From NCBI GenBank assembly GCA_937992195.1, contig CALKKV010000078.1, positions 1 to 43,533 on the forward strand: 43,533 bases of DNA, in the 5' to 3' direction. The notes beneath the pieces are model-generated. The model was not told where the DNA came from, searched no databases, and worked only from the letters and a program-made list of their open reading frames with translations. Position numbers and translations under genes: made by a program. Origin of the DNA: an uncultured Gammaproteobacteria bacterium. Its GTDB lineage: Bacteria > Pseudomonadota > Gammaproteobacteria > Arenicellales > Poriferihabitantaceae. Shown piece after piece: positions 12,763 through 21,487 of this stretch (within the stretch, counting starts at the first letter, position 1; every line of letters starts with the position of its first letter).

Positions 12763-13320
12763 ATGAAAATCTCTGCATTTGAAGTACGCATCGGTAATCT
12801 TCTGGAACACCAGGGGAAGCTGTTCCGTGTTCTTAAAAAGAACCACGTAAAGCCCGGTAAGGGTGGTGCCTTCGTGCAGATGGAAATGAAGTCACTGGAT
12901 GGCACTAAATTAAATGAGCGATTTCGCTCTGAAGACAAAGTCGAGAAAGCCCATGTTGAACCCCGCCAGATGCAGTATTTATATGCAGAGGGTGACAACT
13001 ACATCTTCATGGACAACGAAAGCTTTGAACAGCTGACGATGAACGCCGATGATCTGGAGGAATCCACACCATTTCTACTGCCCAATACGGATGTACAAAT
13101 TAACTTCCATAATGACAATCCGATCGGTGTCGAACTGCCTGCCAACGTGATTTTAGAAGTGACTGAAACAGAAGCGGTGGTGAAAGGACAAACAGCAGCC
13201 AGTGGCGGTAAGCCTGCAGTGTTGGAAACCGGTCACAAAGTAACGGTTCCGCAATTTGTTAACGCCGGCGAAAAAGTCAAGGTCAACACAGAGACAGGCG
13301 ACTACGTGGAACGCGCCTAA
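12763..13320 (+). CDS. efp: Translation elongation factor P
   Basis: EF-P enters the ribosomal E site and speeds peptide-bond formation at polyproline stretches. The 185-aa protein has the usual three beta-barrel domains: KOW-like N-domain to ~60, OB domain 66-125, C-terminal domain with GHKVTVPQFVNAGEKVKVNT. The tip loop reads HVKPGKGGAF with Lys33 at the position that is beta-lysylated (EpmA/EpmB) in E. coli; it is not the arginine type that is rhamnosylated. No epmA or epmB is in this window. The start at ATG 12763 gives the family N-terminus; an upstream extension would add 27 unrelated residues. It converges with the glycosyltransferase gene 9 bp away. Confidence 0.96.
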   Translation: MKISAFEVRIGNLLEHQGKLFRVLKKNHVKPGKGGAFVQMEMKSLDGTKLNERFRSEDKVEKAHVEPRQMQYLYAEGDNYIFMDNESFEQLTMNADDLEESTPFLLPNTDVQINFHNDNPIGVELPANVILEVTETEAVVKGQTAASGGKPAVLETGHKVTVPQFVNAGEKVKVNTETGDYVERA

Positions 13321-13329
13321 GCGCCTGAC

Positions 13330-15390
13330 TTAGACGTTACCGGTAAGCGACTGCTCAAAAAACCGCTCCAATGCACGTATCACTGTGTTGTCACCAAACA
13401 ACTTCGGTTGAATCTCTCGAATTTTAGTTTTTATCTCCAGATAAAACTCCGGATCGTTAACTAATCTAGCGGCGAGCGACACGTATTCTTTTTCACTCGA
13501 ACAGATTAATTCTGTTAAACCATGCATCTTTAGAATCGCAGCGGTATGTTGGCCACGCATGGTGTTACCGGGCAGCGTGATTACCGGAGTTCCATGCACC
13601 AGGGTTTCGAATGTGGTGTTGCAGCCCGACCAGAAGCTAGTGTCTAACATGACATCTGCATGTTCGTTAACATAGCAAAACTCAGCTTTGCCCAAGCGCG
13701 GCAATATTAAACAACGCTGACTGAAATCCACACCATAGGACTGGCATACCTTTGCTAGTCTTTTTTGGAATGTTTTTGTAATGTCCTCTCGGGGGGATTG
13801 AATAAACCAGATTTCTGAATCAGAAACCGATTGCAGAATGCGCGCAAACAAAAAATCGTGCTTGGGCATCATTTTTAAAATATTTTGCGAACACAGATAA
13901 ATGGTAGCCGGCCGCTTTCGGTCTTTTAATATTTCTGGTGCACGATACTGTTTTGGCAATCCCGGTGCAATTTGCGAAATACCAAGATTCGGCAACCGAA
14001 TCAAGGTCTCGCTGTAGTTTGTCTGAGCGTTTTCCGGCTCCATTAAATCACTACTCAAGTAATAATCAATATTTGGAAGACCAGTGGTCACGGGATGTCC
14101 CCAGCTAGTGCATTGCACAGGTGCAAGTCTTAAGGGCGCGAGCTGATGGACAACCGGTTCCATTCCGATCCCAGGATAAACCAATATATCAAGCTCATCT
14201 TTGACAATCTGATCTCGCACCATTGCAACATTCTCTGCATGGGGGCGGAAATGCTCAATCGCAGCAGCCATTGATCTGGTCGCTTGATCATTAAAAGGCG
14301 CTAGCGCATAAGCAAAAACTTCGAAGCGCTCAGAGTCCAACTCGGTTATCCAACGACCGTGGGTTTTATAGTTAGAGTGCGTGAAAAAGCACCCCCATGA
14401 TGCAAATCCAACGCGAATTCTCCTGTCGCTTCCTGGATAACGTCGCGGCAAAGGTTTCATCAATGTAGGAAACCCTTTTGCCATGGCTTTGTGAATCAAC
14501 GCACCATAAGGTTGTTGCACCTCCATATCGTTTTCAGACTGATAATGAATCTCAAAGTTAGTTAGCATCCGCGTTACCTGATGCGTACCTTTCTTCTGTT
14601 GCTCAGACAACGTTTCATACTTTGCATCGACAAACTGCAGACCTTGTAAATACCGTTGGCGGCTTTTAGCAAGGTCTTCTTCTGTTCGATATATCGTCGA
14701 CACTGTGAGGTACTTTGACCACTGATAGCTAAAATTCTCAGGTTCAATTTCTACCGCTTTATCGAACCACTCTTTCGCCTCGAGTCGCTTTCCCTTATGA
14801 ACCAAAGTTTGACCCAAACGGTTAAAACATTTTGCTCGCCGCAGATCAGAGATATCTGGATTTTCGAGCAGAGATTCGAAACGCTCAATATTGCCTTTCA
14901 TCGACATTAGGAATAACAGTTCGCTGCTCGCTCCCGCATAACCAGGATTCTTTTCCAATGTCTTTTCAAGATGCTGAATGCACGGTTCGAACTGCATACA
15001 CCGTTTATACAACATCGCTAAATTAAAATGTGTTTTCGCCGTTGCCTTAATCGATAAAGCTCTGCTGTAGCAGTCAATTCCGTCTTTTAGCTTTCCAAGC
15101 TCGGAAAAATGATAACCACATTGAAACTGCAGCCAGCGTAACTTTGGATGTGCTGTAGCAGCACTATTCAGTGCTTTCAGAATAACCGGAATATCTTCTT
15201 GTCTTTTTGCTTTAAGCAGACAAACAACGCCATAAAGCGCGAGCTTTGGCGTCGATACCAGTTCACATACTGACCGACACAGCGCAAGACCTTGATCCAG
15301 AGTTGCCGGATCATCTAGCTGCTCATCGATCGAATCGATTACCTCGGCAATTTCTTCTTCGCTGACAGGGTCAACTATTGAACCATCCAT
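13330..15390 (-). CDS. TPR protein with O-GlcNAc-transferase-like (GT41) catalytic domain
   Basis: The 686-aa protein has TPR-type helical repeats in its first ~270 residues (LGKLKDGIDCYSRALSIKA, GKRLEAKEWFDKAVEIEPEN). A C-terminal GT-B domain of the OGT/SPINDLY type follows. Diagnostic stretches are VQCTSWGHPVTTGLPNIDYY, YSETLIRLPN and FETLVHGTPVITLPG, corresponding to the sugar-nucleotide-binding half. Family members transfer GlcNAc or hexose to Ser, Thr or Asn of proteins, or act on surface glycans. No signal peptide is visible, so it is cytoplasmic. It is the last gene of a three-gene minus-strand unit, 8 bp after the DUF3726-like gene. The acceptor is unknown. Confidence 0.88.
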   Translation of the reverse strand: MDGSIVDPVSEEEIAEVIDSIDEQLDDPATLDQGLALCRSVCELVSTPKLALYGVVCLLKAKRQEDIPVILKALNSAATAHPKLRWLQFQCGYHFSELGKLKDGIDCYSRALSIKATAKTHFNLAMLYKRCMQFEPCIQHLEKTLEKNPGYAGASSELLFLMSMKGNIERFESLLENPDISDLRRAKCFNRLGQTLVHKGKRLEAKEWFDKAVEIEPENFSYQWSKYLTVSTIYRTEEDLAKSRQRYLQGLQFVDAKYETLSEQQKKGTHQVTRMLTNFEIHYQSENDMEVQQPYGALIHKAMAKGFPTLMKPLPRRYPGSDRRIRVGFASWGCFFTHSNYKTHGRWITELDSERFEVFAYALAPFNDQATRSMAAAIEHFRPHAENVAMVRDQIVKDELDILVYPGIGMEPVVHQLAPLRLAPVQCTSWGHPVTTGLPNIDYYLSSDLMEPENAQTNYSETLIRLPNLGISQIAPGLPKQYRAPEILKDRKRPATIYLCSQNILKMMPKHDFLFARILQSVSDSEIWFIQSPREDITKTFQKRLAKVCQSYGVDFSQRCLILPRLGKAEFCYVNEHADVMLDTSFWSGCNTTFETLVHGTPVITLPGNTMRGQHTAAILKMHGLTELICSSEKEYVSLAARLVNDPEFYLEIKTKIREIQPKLFGDNTVIRALERFFEQSLTGNV

Positions 15391-15398
15391 ATTGACTC

Positions 15399-16115
15399 CT
15401 AATCGTTATCGTTAAGTCCGGCACCAGCGCCAGAGAGACGCGAATCTTCGCTCGCTTCGACATAAGTATTCTGCGTTAATTTTTCCAGCATTCTCCAAGC
15501 TTCGGGATCAACTTCGGTACTGCCAATACGTAACTCGCGCATTCTTGCATCGTTAGGTTGCGCCGCTGAACCGATCTCTTTCGCTACAACGACGACTTCA
15601 GATTCGAACGCACTATCCTCTTGCTGATTAGAGATATGTACTTTATTTTCAGTACACTGCATTTCAAATCCCTGCCATTTTAGAAACAGCATCAGACCGG
15701 TTTGTTGAGCGGCTACACCGCAGTAGCCAGCCAATAGCTGAGGATAAACAACGTCCTCTGCCGCAATCTCAGCGTGTTGAGTTTGATCTGCATTTATCGC
15801 ATTTGCCCAGTCACAAATACAAGGGCCGACTACGAGTGGTGACAATACTTCATCCGCAGAACTCAATACAGTTTTTAGTGATTGCGTTTTAGTTTCAGCT
15901 GCATCTGGAATGCGTTGTCGAACTTTTCTTGACTGAGTATTAGCATGATCTATTTCTGCTAAAGTTGCCGCGATGAGTGAGACTCCTGGCGCATCAATCA
16001 TATGTAACCAGCGTACAGCTCTACCCGCTTCTTCAGCAACTCCCCAAGATACCCCAGCACCACGCACCGCTTTTCTAACAGTATGTTCAACTTGATTCAA
16101 TGAATAGCGAGTCAT
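15399..16115 (-). CDS. Conserved protein of unknown function, DUF3726-like
   Basis: The 238-aa protein starts MTRYSLNQVEHTVRKAVRGA followed by GVSWGVAEEAGRAVRWL, which I associate with the DUF3726 family. No function is established for that family. A central region (residues ~95-150) contains a CICDW motif and GYCGVAAQQTGLMLFLKWQG; no membrane segment or signal peptide is obvious. It lies between the 567-aa protein (37 bp upstream) and the glycosyltransferase (8 bp downstream), probably one operon. The family name comes from memory of its N-terminal motif. Confidence 0.78.
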   Translation of the reverse strand: MTRYSLNQVEHTVRKAVRGAGVSWGVAEEAGRAVRWLHMIDAPGVSLIAATLAEIDHANTQSRKVRQRIPDAAETKTQSLKTVLSSADEVLSPLVVGPCICDWANAINADQTQHAEIAAEDVVYPQLLAGYCGVAAQQTGLMLFLKWQGFEMQCTENKVHISNQQEDSAFESEVVVVAKEIGSAAQPNDARMRELRIGSTEVDPEAWRMLEKLTQNTYVEASEDSRLSGAGAGLNDND

Positions 16116-16152
16116 TGCAAAACGTAAAAAAGGATTATGCTACGGTGAAATT

Positions 16153-17856
16153 TTAGTAAGAACCAAAAGCCCAGCTGTCTACTTCACAATGCTCTATTTC
16201 ATTTGGAAAAGGCGCGCCCTGATACATTGTTATCCGCACCCACCTATCCGATCTCGGATCAAATTTGTTCGCTCCGAAAAAAGAAAGCTTACAACGCAGC
16301 AGGTCAACCGGCACCATATCGGATGCGATTAGGTTATCCTGTATTTCTGAATAAGCAAACTGATCGGCCAGCTGTAATCGCTTAAGGGCAGACCGATACT
16401 CGGGTGCGCGCATTAGAAACTCGGCAATTGTTCTGTCATCCGACTCACTGCCCAAAGCCTTTTTCAGCGCAGAAATATCACGCGCAAACGCAAGCGGCTG
16501 TTCTTTCTCGGCCCCCGGTTCATCAAAACGCTCTCCTAGGCGAGGCTCCAGCTTCTCCTCCGAAACATACCAAAACCTTGCGTTTGCTTCCCGATTGTTA
16601 AAGTCAGTATCAAAGGCCCAGCTATAATGCTGACCTAACATTTTTTTAACTGCACCAATTGTCCTAGAACCATCGATACCGTTTAGCGGTTGTTCATCTA
16701 TCGCCATGGTATCAGCAAGTGCATCAACTATCTCTCCGTGGGGTTCTATGACCATAGAAACCAGTAGCTCCTGGGTCTCCATCGACATAGTTTCCTCAGC
16801 CCATTGATATAATCTATTCCATGGATAAGGACTGCCCCAGTCAAATGCTGACAAGTGATCCTGTAACTCCACCAACTCTGATCGCAGCGTCTCCACACGC
16901 TTGGACTGTCGTGCGTTATCGGTATGCCATGTCGTAGAGATCACCTGCATATTTTTCAACACCTGCGTGAACTGTTCAAATTTATCTACGGAAGATATCT
17001 CTATGTTACGCACTCTTGCCAGGGCTTCTTCGCGAGCATGAATCCAGGTATGAAGCAATGCAGGATGCGTCACCAAGAACGGCGCCATACCAAGTCCCGT
17101 CGAATTCCCTACGCCCAATCGGTGGCGAATCGAAGACTCCAGCTTTACCGCCTTTTCGGGGTTACGCACACGGGCAAGGTGCTCCACTATATCGACACTG
17201 AACCACCGAATTAGCCACACCGCGAGCAACTCAGAGCGAAACGCGCCGACAAACTCTTCCCTATCAGCAATTCGTTCCCGATCGCTAAGGCCAAACTTGC
17301 CGTTTCCATAAACTGCGGTCGTGCGCATCAGGTACCCGATCTGGTCAATCATTGCCACATCCGGCTGCTCGCCGACAGAGAGTCGGTCAATCACATGGGA
17401 AAACAATCGGACACTGCGATTCGCCCTGGAAAGCACGAGTTCACTCTGATCTAGCTGACCTGCTTCCTGATAAGGCACATTTTTCGATAATCGTTCAATA
17501 TCCTCGGCACTGGGAATACCATCGAAAAGAGTAAAGGTCGCGTCCCACTGATCAGCAATCACGCGATCGGAACGTTTTTCTGGCGGCAAATCATGAGAGA
17601 AACAGACCAGACTATAGCTTCTCAACGGTCCTTTTGCCTGATAGACGGCAACGCCAACACCACTTTCATTAATATCCCAAACGACCCGGCTGAATTCCCA
17701 TTGAGCCGCTTTCAAATGGCGCAGTAATGCGCGCATAAAGCTTAAACGCGTCTGGTGAAAACTACCCATGCGTTCTAAACGCATTACCTGTGCCGCCGGT
17801 CGCATCGGAATTCGGCGGTGACTCTCACAGCTGATGGTTTCAGTCGCTTTTTGCAT
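16153..17856 (-). CDS. Conserved hypothetical protein, 567 aa, partner of the DUF3726-like gene
   Basis: I recognise this as a conserved but unnamed proteobacterial family, recalled as a neighbour of DUF3726 genes. Characteristic stretches are QVMRLERMGSFHQTRLSFMR, SYSLVCFSHDLPPEKRSDRV, RRLGVGNSTGLGMAPFLVTH-like sequence near residues 245-265, and YLMRTTAVYGNGKFG. It has no signal peptide or membrane helix. The chosen ATG (17856) leaves about 23 extra residues before the conserved QVMRLERMG; a start at Met18 is also possible. It is the first gene of the minus-strand unit ending at 13330. Confidence 0.78.
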   Translation of the reverse strand: MQKATETISCESHRRIPMRPAAQVMRLERMGSFHQTRLSFMRALLRHLKAAQWEFSRVVWDINESGVGVAVYQAKGPLRSYSLVCFSHDLPPEKRSDRVIADQWDATFTLFDGIPSAEDIERLSKNVPYQEAGQLDQSELVLSRANRSVRLFSHVIDRLSVGEQPDVAMIDQIGYLMRTTAVYGNGKFGLSDRERIADREEFVGAFRSELLAVWLIRWFSVDIVEHLARVRNPEKAVKLESSIRHRLGVGNSTGLGMAPFLVTHPALLHTWIHAREEALARVRNIEISSVDKFEQFTQVLKNMQVISTTWHTDNARQSKRVETLRSELVELQDHLSAFDWGSPYPWNRLYQWAEETMSMETQELLVSMVIEPHGEIVDALADTMAIDEQPLNGIDGSRTIGAVKKMLGQHYSWAFDTDFNNREANARFWYVSEEKLEPRLGERFDEPGAEKEQPLAFARDISALKKALGSESDDRTIAEFLMRAPEYRSALKRLQLADQFAYSEIQDNLIASDMVPVDLLRCKLSFFGANKFDPRSDRWVRITMYQGAPFPNEIEHCEVDSWAFGSY

Positions 17857-17948
17857 GGATAATTGCGCTTTCAGGAGTGTGAATCATATCTGTTCAATTG
17901 CGATATTTCAGCAACTATTGCACTGTTAATATTTCATTCCTGATTCAG

Positions 17949-17979
17949 TTGGTATGGGCTACATTATTGGCAGTATAAT
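17949..17979 (+). promoter_or_regulatory. Possible promoter for the 18042 envelope gene set
   Basis: A perfect TATAAT lies at 17974-17979, with TTGGTA at 17949-17954 as a weak -35 at 19-bp spacing. It is 63 bp upstream of the first plus-strand gene of this block. Confidence 0.35.
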
Positions 17980-18041
17980 GTCTTTTCTGCAATCCGCGGA
18001 GACGACAACAATCGTCGATTCTATTGCGTTAATTGGTTGGC

Positions 18042-18632
18042 ATGTCGATTCCTGAAATCTTAAATATTCTGTTGTTTTTTATCCATGCTTTTGCGCTACT
18101 GACGAGCATCGGTGTGGTGTTTTGTTTTTTCTCGTTTTGGCTGTCTGGGCGATTCGGATCAGAGGCAATGTTTCCATTTCCCGAGGTCGAGCTGGGTTCA
18201 AAAATACTTGGCGTCTCTCTGACTTCGCTTTGGTTAAGCGCACTGCCTTCTACTTTGCTTGAATCGCTTTCTCCAGACCGCTATTTCTCTTTTGCAGGAA
18301 TTGTCCTGTTGACTATTCTCACCGTGGTATCCAGCCTGACACTCTATCTTGTACTAGAGGTGCAAGAGCGCGTTACCAACAGTGAAGCAACCGCGACCAG
18401 CGCGGGCATACATGCGGGCTTTCGTATTGCTGCGGCAGCTAAAATAGCAGTTTTAATCGTGGTTTTTATACTTTTAACGCCTAGCCAGCTATTTCCATCA
18501 ACCCTGGCAGCGCTGCATCCCGATGAAATGCTGCCACAACTCCTGGCAATTTTAGCGCTGCTGTTTACGCTAGCTTTGGCAATAACCACAGTGCTTAAAA
18601 ATAGCTGGCTGAATCGCTCCGCTTTTGCATAG
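18042..18632 (+). CDS. Integral membrane protein of unknown function
   Basis: About 196 aa with four to five predicted membrane helices: ILLFFIHAFALLTSIGVVFCFF, a helix near residue 60, FAGIVLLTILTVVSSLTLYL, KIAVLIVVFILLTP, and LAILALLFTLALAITTVL near the C-terminus. Not recognised. I prefer ATG 18042 (MSIPEIL) over the in-frame TTG three codons earlier; neither has a strong Shine-Dalgarno. It precedes an OmpA-like lipoprotein gene by 26 bp and is probably co-transcribed with it. Confidence 0.72.
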   Translation: MSIPEILNILLFFIHAFALLTSIGVVFCFFSFWLSGRFGSEAMFPFPEVELGSKILGVSLTSLWLSALPSTLLESLSPDRYFSFAGIVLLTILTVVSSLTLYLVLEVQERVTNSEATATSAGIHAGFRIAAAAKIAVLIVVFILLTPSQLFPSTLAALHPDEMLPQLLAILALLFTLALAITTVLKNSWLNRSAFA

Positions 18633-18658
18633 TAGAAAAAAACTAATCGAGGTGAACC

Positions 18659-19189
18659 ATGTTAAACATGAATCTAAAGCGTATTTTTACAACGCTAATC
18701 ATTATCTTGTTGGCCGGCTGTGCAACATCCAAGTCGGAGCCAGAACTAACAGCAAATGAAAAGCTGGCACAGTATCTTAATGAAGGCGAGCTGATTACCG
18801 AAGAAACCGATCGCGGTTTGGTGGTCTATTTGCCATCACTATTTTTTGAAACCGGTTCTGCCGAACTCAAGTCGGCTGCGCAGGACAAGATTCGCTATAT
18901 CGGTAACGCTATCAATGAAGACTATGTAGCCGGTCGACGCATTGCAATCGAAGGTCATACTGACTCAGTTGGTGACGAGGACTTCAACCTAAACTTATCC
19001 AAGCAGCGTGCAGAGTCGGTTTCTGACGAACTGGTTTTCAGCCAAGTGGCTACCAATCGAATTGAAACCGCGTGGTTTGGTGAGAGCTCACCGATCGCAC
19101 CAAATGAAAATGCAGACGGCACCGCGAACGAGGAAGGCCGAGCAAAGAACCGCCGCGTCGAGTTTATTATTCTGAATCCAGATTCATAG
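18659..19189 (+). CDS. OmpA-family peptidoglycan-associated lipoprotein
   Basis: The 176-aa protein begins with a lipoprotein signal peptide ending in LLAGC (lipidated Cys21) and ends with an OmpA-like peptidoglycan-binding domain. Diagnostic motifs are FFETGSAELKSAAQDKI, IEGHTDSVGDEDFNLNLS and GRAKNRRVEF, which includes the Arg that binds diaminopimelate. It should tether the outer membrane to the cell wall. AGGTG precedes the ATG at 18659. It lacks the N-terminal half of Pal and sits outside any tol cluster, so I leave the symbol blank. Neighbours are membrane and coiled-coil proteins on the same strand. Confidence 0.92.
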   Translation: MLNMNLKRIFTTLIIILLAGCATSKSEPELTANEKLAQYLNEGELITEETDRGLVVYLPSLFFETGSAELKSAAQDKIRYIGNAINEDYVAGRRIAIEGHTDSVGDEDFNLNLSKQRAESVSDELVFSQVATNRIETAWFGESSPIAPNENADGTANEEGRAKNRRVEFIILNPDS

Positions 19190-19286
19190 TGATACCAGTA
19201 GTTAATCAAAGCTTATACGATAGGTCGCCAAAATCACTTGACGACCTTTATTGCTATGGTTGTTGTTCTACAGCGTAATAACTCGC

Positions 19287-20873
19287 GTGAAGAATTCAAC
19301 TCGATTCAGCTTTAAAGGTATAGCTGCTGTCATTGTTACAGCCCCCCTGGTCATGCTCGGACTATCTGAGGTTGTTGAGACCCTGAAGCAAAAAGGGCAA
19401 TCTGCCCTCACTCAACAAACTGCGGAGCGTGAAAGACAGGCGTCGGAAGCTGAGCTCACTGCAGCAAGTCTTGAAAAGCAAAGAGCTGAACTTATTGCCG
19501 AACAAGAAAAGTTAGCAGCGCAACAAAGGCAGAAAGCAGAAGCAGAATTAGCGAAGCAACGAGCTGCTTTGATCGCCGAACAGGAGAAGATAGCGGAACA
19601 GCAGCGTCTTGCTATGGAAGCCAAGCTCGCAGAAGAAAGAGCTGCTTTGATTCAACAACAGGAAAAGCTGGCAGAACAACAACGCCTTGCGGCTGAAACC
19701 AAATTAGCAGAAGAAAGAGCTGCCTTGATTCAGCAACAAGAAAAGCTGGCGGAACAACAACGTCTTGCAGCGGAAGCTAAACTAGCTGAAGAAAGAGCTG
19801 CTTTGATTCAACAACAGGAAAAGCTGGCAGAACAACAACGTCTGGCTGCTGAAGCGCAACTAGAAGAAGAAAAGGCAGCCCTGGCCGCGGAACAAAAGAG
19901 ACTGGCCGACGAAAAGCTCGCTGAAGAACGTGAACGGCTGGTACAAGAGCAAGAAAAGATCGCGCAACAGCGATTGGCCGAAGTAGAAGCGCAGCTCGCC
20001 CGAGAAAAAGCTGCTCTTATCGCCGAGCAAGAAAAACTCGCTGCCAAACAGAGAGCGGAAGCAGAAAAGAAGCAAGCAGATGAAAACGCCAGGGTATTGC
20101 TAGAACAACAACAGGCGGCGGAACGGCTGTTGGCCGAAGAAAAAGCCAGACAAGCTGCAGAGCGCGCAGCATTAATTGCCGAACAAAATCGTATTGCCGC
20201 CGAGAAAAGTGCGGAACTGGAAGCACGGCTGAATGCCGAGAAAGCAGCGCTGTTAGTGGCGCAAAATACAACGACTAAAAACACTTCTCAGGCTACGCAA
20301 ACAGCAAGTGTCAGCACCTCACCAGGCGAGGTAGATGCACTTTTTTCTGCTGTAGAACAAGGCAGACTGACTTATATGCAACGTTACTTAAAAGATGGTG
20401 GCAATCCAAATGTCAAGAATAGTCGTGGAGAACCTCTTCTTTCAGCAGCTGCATGGCGAGGACAATATTTACTGGCTTCTCAATTAATAGATGCTGGTTC
20501 AGATGTAAATCTGCAAGACAGTCGCGGCAGATCGGCATTGATGTACGCCTCAATTGGCGGGTTTACTGACGTGGTAGATCTCTTGATCTCTAAAGGTGCT
20601 AACGTCAATATTGCTGCGCGAGATGGCAAGACACCGCTCATGGCGAGCTCGTGGAATAATTTTGAGCCCATTGCGGCTGCGCTAATCAACGCCGGTGCAA
20701 ATTTGAATGCCCAAGATAATAACGGTCGAAGTGCGTTATTTTTTGCCATCTCGGATGGCCACCAAGGGGTTGCTAAATTGCTGAGCAATAACGGCGCCGA
20801 CAAAAATTTAAAAGACCTTGAAGGCAAGAGTCTGACGACACTCGCCAACGAAAAAGGAATCGATATAAACTAA
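19287..20873 (+). CDS. Membrane-anchored coiled-coil protein with C-terminal ankyrin repeats
   Basis: About 528 aa from the GTG at 19287; an in-frame TTG at 19251 is an alternative, and neither has a clear Shine-Dalgarno. A basic N-terminus (KNSTRFSFKG) and one hydrophobic helix (residues ~12-30) anchor it. Residues ~35-325 are an uninterrupted Ala/Glu/Gln/Lys-rich helix built on RAALIQQQEKLAEQQRLAAE, TolA-like in character. Residues ~345-528 form about five ankyrin repeats (DSRGRSALMYASIGGFTDVV, KTPLMASSWNNF, NNGRSALFFAISDGHQGVAK). The layout suggests a long periplasmic or cytoplasmic spacer holding a protein-binding ankyrin head. Orientation in the membrane and partner are unknown. It follows an OmpA-type lipoprotein gene. 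Confidence 0.85.
   Translation: MKNSTRFSFKGIAAVIVTAPLVMLGLSEVVETLKQKGQSALTQQTAERERQASEAELTAASLEKQRAELIAEQEKLAAQQRQKAEAELAKQRAALIAEQEKIAEQQRLAMEAKLAEERAALIQQQEKLAEQQRLAAETKLAEERAALIQQQEKLAEQQRLAAEAKLAEERAALIQQQEKLAEQQRLAAEAQLEEEKAALAAEQKRLADEKLAEERERLVQEQEKIAQQRLAEVEAQLAREKAALIAEQEKLAAKQRAEAEKKQADENARVLLEQQQAAERLLAEEKARQAAERAALIAEQNRIAAEKSAELEARLNAEKAALLVAQNTTTKNTSQATQTASVSTSPGEVDALFSAVEQGRLTYMQRYLKDGGNPNVKNSRGEPLLSAAAWRGQYLLASQLIDAGSDVNLQDSRGRSALMYASIGGFTDVVDLLISKGANVNIAARDGKTPLMASSWNNFEPIAAALINAGANLNAQDNNGRSALFFAISDGHQGVAKLLSNNGADKNLKDLEGKSLTTLANEKGIDIN
19623..19856 (+). repeat. Three near-identical 78-bp tandem repeats within the coiled-coil gene
   Basis: Units at 19623-19700, 19701-19778 and 19779-19856 each encode KLAEERAALIQQQEKLAEQQ plus six residues. 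Protein identity is essentially complete while synonymous positions differ, so the repeats are kept by selection or occasional homogenisation and copy number may vary between strains. Confidence 0.85.
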
Positions 20874-20880
20874 CGTTACC

Positions 20881-21090
20881 ATGATTAATCTTCTTTTCCC
20901 TGCGCTGCTACTTTGTTTTGTCACTTTCATATTGTCGCTGTTGAATGCGCACACGCTATTTCAGGAGATTACGGCCACAACAGGTTTTAAGCTAGGCATA
21001 CTGCTGGTATGTGCATACGGTGCTGGTTATTTACTGTATCGCATTATTGCGATGTACAACGAGTATCGAACCAATATTGAATACCAATAG
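20881..21090 (+). CDS. Small two-helix membrane protein, 69 aa
   Basis: It has two hydrophobic segments (residues 2-22 and about 38-58) and a charged tail ending NEYRTNIEYQ. Not recognised. The ATG follows the ankyrin-protein stop by only 7 bp, so it is likely translated from the same transcript. The frame is intact and compositionally membrane-like, which supports a real small gene. Confidence 0.6.
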   Translation: MINLLFPALLLCFVTFILSLLNAHTLFQEITATTGFKLGILLVCAYGAGYLLYRIIAMYNEYRTNIEYQ

Positions 21091-21117
21091 AGATGTGCCC
21101 CGGCAGCTGATATAAGC

Positions 21118-21471
21118 GGGAGTCAGCCGATAAGCCGGGTTCTGTCGAGAACAGTTATTCATCTGGGACGTTTGTCGCCAAACGCCTCAAGCAACCTACC
21201 CGGATCCAACGCGGGCCGCGCCTGATGGATCCCTATTTGGTCTTGCTCCAGGTGGGGTTTACCCTGCCACAACTGTTACCAGCTGCGCGGTGCGCTCTTA
21301 CCGCACCATTTCACCCTTACCAAAGATCGAAGATCTTAGGCGGTATATTTTCTGTGGCACTTTCCGTCGACTCGCGCCGCCCAGGCGTTACCTGGCACCC
21401 TGCCCTATGGAGCCCGGACTTTCCTCCCCGCACTGCTTAAGCATTGCGGCGCAACTGTCTGGCTGACTCCC
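21118..21471 (-). ncRNA. rnpB: RNase P RNA (bacterial type A)
   Basis: Read on the minus strand it contains the conserved P4/J regions: GAGGAAAGTCCGGGCTCC, AGGGCAGGGTGCCAGGTAAC, GGTAAGGGTGAAA, GGTGCGGTAAGAGCGCACCG, and near the 3' end CGACAGAACCCGGCTTATCG. The terminal helix P1 is a perfect 11-bp pairing of GGGAGTCAGCC (5' end) with GGCTGACTCCC (3' end), which I used to set the limits. At ~354 nt it is close to the E. coli length of 377. It is the catalytic RNA that trims tRNA 5' ends. It lies just downstream of rsmI on the same strand. Confidence 0.96.
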
Positions 21472-21478
21472 AGTGCGG

Positions 21479-21484
21479 AGTATA
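21479..21484 (-). promoter_or_regulatory. Probable -10 element of rnpB
   Basis: TATACT read on the minus strand lies 7 bp before the predicted RNA 5' end and 3 bp past the rsmI stop codon, so the rest of the promoter overlaps the end of rsmI. No good -35 hexamer is present. Confidence 0.45.
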
Positions 21485-21487
21485 ACT

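Noticed and set aside
19808..20284. 158-codon Ser/Ala/Cys-rich minus-strand frame
   Set aside because: It is the antisense shadow of the repetitive coiled-coil gene.
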